Positions 62,381-64,000 of a stretch of DNA of 64,000 nt are shown in pieces. A model generated the notes under the pieces. That model worked only from the letters and a program-made list of their open reading frames with translations, had not been told where the DNA came from and did not search any database. Position numbers and translations under genes: made by a program. Numbering within the stretch: position 1 is the stretch's first letter; the number at the start of each line of letters is the position of its first letter. Source of the stretch: Panorpa germanica (taxonomy: Eukaryota; Arthropoda; Insecta; Mecoptera; Panorpidae); NCBI GenBank assembly GCA_963678705.1, contig OY783213.1:14264451-14328450 (forward strand), given 5' to 3'.

Positions 62381-62650
62381 AATAATAATTACAATGTTTA
62401 ACTTAAATCATACAATCTTACCTGAAATCAAAGAAACGACATTTAAAGTTTATTATTTAAATTGTTAATTCTTTTTTATCTGATTTTATTATAACTTAAC
62501 AATATGCACAGAGAGTTCTGTCAGCTCCAAATATCAATTGTGTTGACCGTTGGCACACACTACAATGAAACTAGCTATAACTTATATATACCGTTAGCTC
62601 ACTTGACCAGAATGCACTTGTAATATTTCTGGTCAGTGTTACCAACTAAA
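62381..62650 (+). repeat. foldback repeat family A, copy 4
   Basis: Collinear with the 53.76-kb copy, with inserted segments (GCTCCAAATATCAATTGTG, which also occurs in rearranged form at the 7.7-kb copy). It ends at the shared GTCAGTGTTACCAACTAA block. Confidence 0.65.
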
Positions 62651-64000
62651 GAAATATCATTTCTTTACATTAATATATTAGTAGAACATTTATTAGAGGT
62701 AATAATTAAGTAAAACTTTGATAAATGATAAATCGTAACGTTATGTAAAAAATATTTAATTAAGAATACATAAGTTCACCTTTTGTATTTAGAGAATGAC
62801 TTAAGTAAATTGCAATAAAAAATTTATACCTATAATTCGAGCCTTTGCAGAGAAGTTAAACTTTTTTTCTTTTACCAAGATTATCATATTTTAATAATAA
62901 TATTTTTTGATATTACAAATCTTAAATTTTCTTTTATTTAACGCATTTTCAGTCGCACAGCGAGCGTTATCCTATTCATCATATAATGTAATCAACAGAA
63001 CAGTTAACAATTTTGAAACTCATTCCATGTCAATCACGTGACAAAACTTTTTCAAGAACTTTAATTAACGTTGAGTTTGAATATCTCAAATCTGAAACCA
63101 TAATAAGAGATATCTATTGTGGTTGTTGATGCACAAACAATGCTAACATTGTCTTAGCGTTGTAGCTACACGTTTATATGTCTATATAGCGTAGACGTTG
63201 TGCTTTGTATGTGTGTGTGTTTGGAGTCTACGTTACGCGATCTGCAAACCTGATAAATTACAATAAATAGCACCTTCTCTAACATCAAAAACAGCAAAAA
63301 TGAGGCAAAGATAGGGAATAACCAGACGCGCTCTGCAGCTTCTCATGAAGGTGGAAGCACTTCTAAAAATTTATTATGAAAAATTATTTTGAGCTAAATT
63401 ATTTCATGATAATAAATTCTATAAATTTGTACTACGTTCTTTTTTATCAAAACATTCAATATCCAAGGTAGAGAACAATAACCCTATTAACAAAGTTATA
63501 ACAATATTACCTAATATTTCTTATTGTTTTTCAACTATTTTATTGAGAGTATAATCGTAAAATAACTTTTTTCGTAATAAGAGAATCATAGAACTTCTAA
63601 AGAATACTTTTTCAAAGATTACTAAATCTTAAAGTAGTTTATTATTAGGTTTCAAATTTTTCTTTTCCTTCTTTTATTTATTTATATTAATGTACAACAT
63701 ATTAAGTTTACTGTGCGAAAATTTGAAGTCGATTGAAGTAAAACTGTTGAAGATATAGAGTTTTAAGTCTTTCTTTGAAACTTTGAGACGGTGTCGTCTC
63801 TAGCTCAAAATCTACTGCATGGATCCTTTTGAAATTTTGCACACTTTTTCTTTACATAATTGTCGAGGTAGCGTTGTCGTGTTTTTTTTTAATTTAAAAT
63901 AAGATTAAGTTTCGGTAAAAATCGGTATTTTGGCTTCTAAGTGCTGTAAAAAATCGAAAAATCTATAAAAATAGAAAAACTCTACAGGGTTACCTGCGGA
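62651..64000. other. no supported gene; possible repeat cut by the window end
   Basis: AT-rich to about 63700. From there to the end, the text (TGCATGGATCCTTTTGAAAT, then TTTGCACACTTTTTCTTTAC) has the style of an interspersed repeat interior, but it has no second copy in the window and runs off the edge. Confidence 0.3.

Noticed and set aside
1-64000. A coherent novel multi-gene defence or biosynthetic system
   Set aside because: There are no adjacent long genes to form one. The structure present is explained by transposable elements, simple repeats and a few isolated exon-like frames.

Overview
The window looks like AT-rich, gene-poor nuclear DNA from an animal, most likely an insect or another arthropod. 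There are no operons, no ribosome-binding-site-led genes and no dense coding. Instead there are long AT-rich stretches, TA microsatellites, 5'-truncated LINE tails, a Helitron and several families of TIR or foldback elements. I cannot name the species. No tRNA, rRNA, CRISPR array or prokaryotic feature is visible.

The only long open reading frame is the C-terminal two thirds of an I-type LINE ORF2 at 38.2-40.9 kb (+). It holds reverse transcriptase, RNase H and a zinc knuckle with no internal stop. Two other LINE coding relics are broken: a Jockey-type C-terminus at 13.1-13.5 kb (+) and an RNase H/zinc-knuckle C-terminus at 47.5-48.0 kb (-). Four orphan LINE 3' tails (6.9, 25.7, 43.3 and 60.6 kb) share a small stem-loop whose paired bases differ between copies. 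A separate tail or SINE-like family (12.7, 26.0, 32.4 and 46.7 kb) has poly-A ends on the minus strand.

Class II elements: a Helitron of about 350 bp at 24.16-24.51 kb; a 710-bp element at 36.59-37.30 kb with perfect TIRs that keeps what looks like the last exon of a transposase on the minus strand; and a 214-bp MITE at 42.34-42.55 kb with a perfect 8-bp target-site duplication. A foldback family has copies at 7.7, 51.8, 53.8 and 62.4 kb. Smaller unnamed repeat families pair 5.0 with 9.4 kb, 3.8 with 11.8 kb, 8.5 with 54.9 kb, and 51.7 with 62.2 kb.

Candidate host coding is sparse and short. The best cases are a 39-codon phase-0 exon at 35.16-35.27 kb (+), a 45-codon cysteine-rich reading frame resembling a metallothionein at 26.62-26.76 kb (+), and a terminal-exon-like frame at 2.56-2.76 kb (-). 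All three are uncertain and none forms a recognisable pathway with its neighbours. The window probably represents intergenic or long intronic sequence shaped by transposons. I did not find a coherent new multi-gene system.
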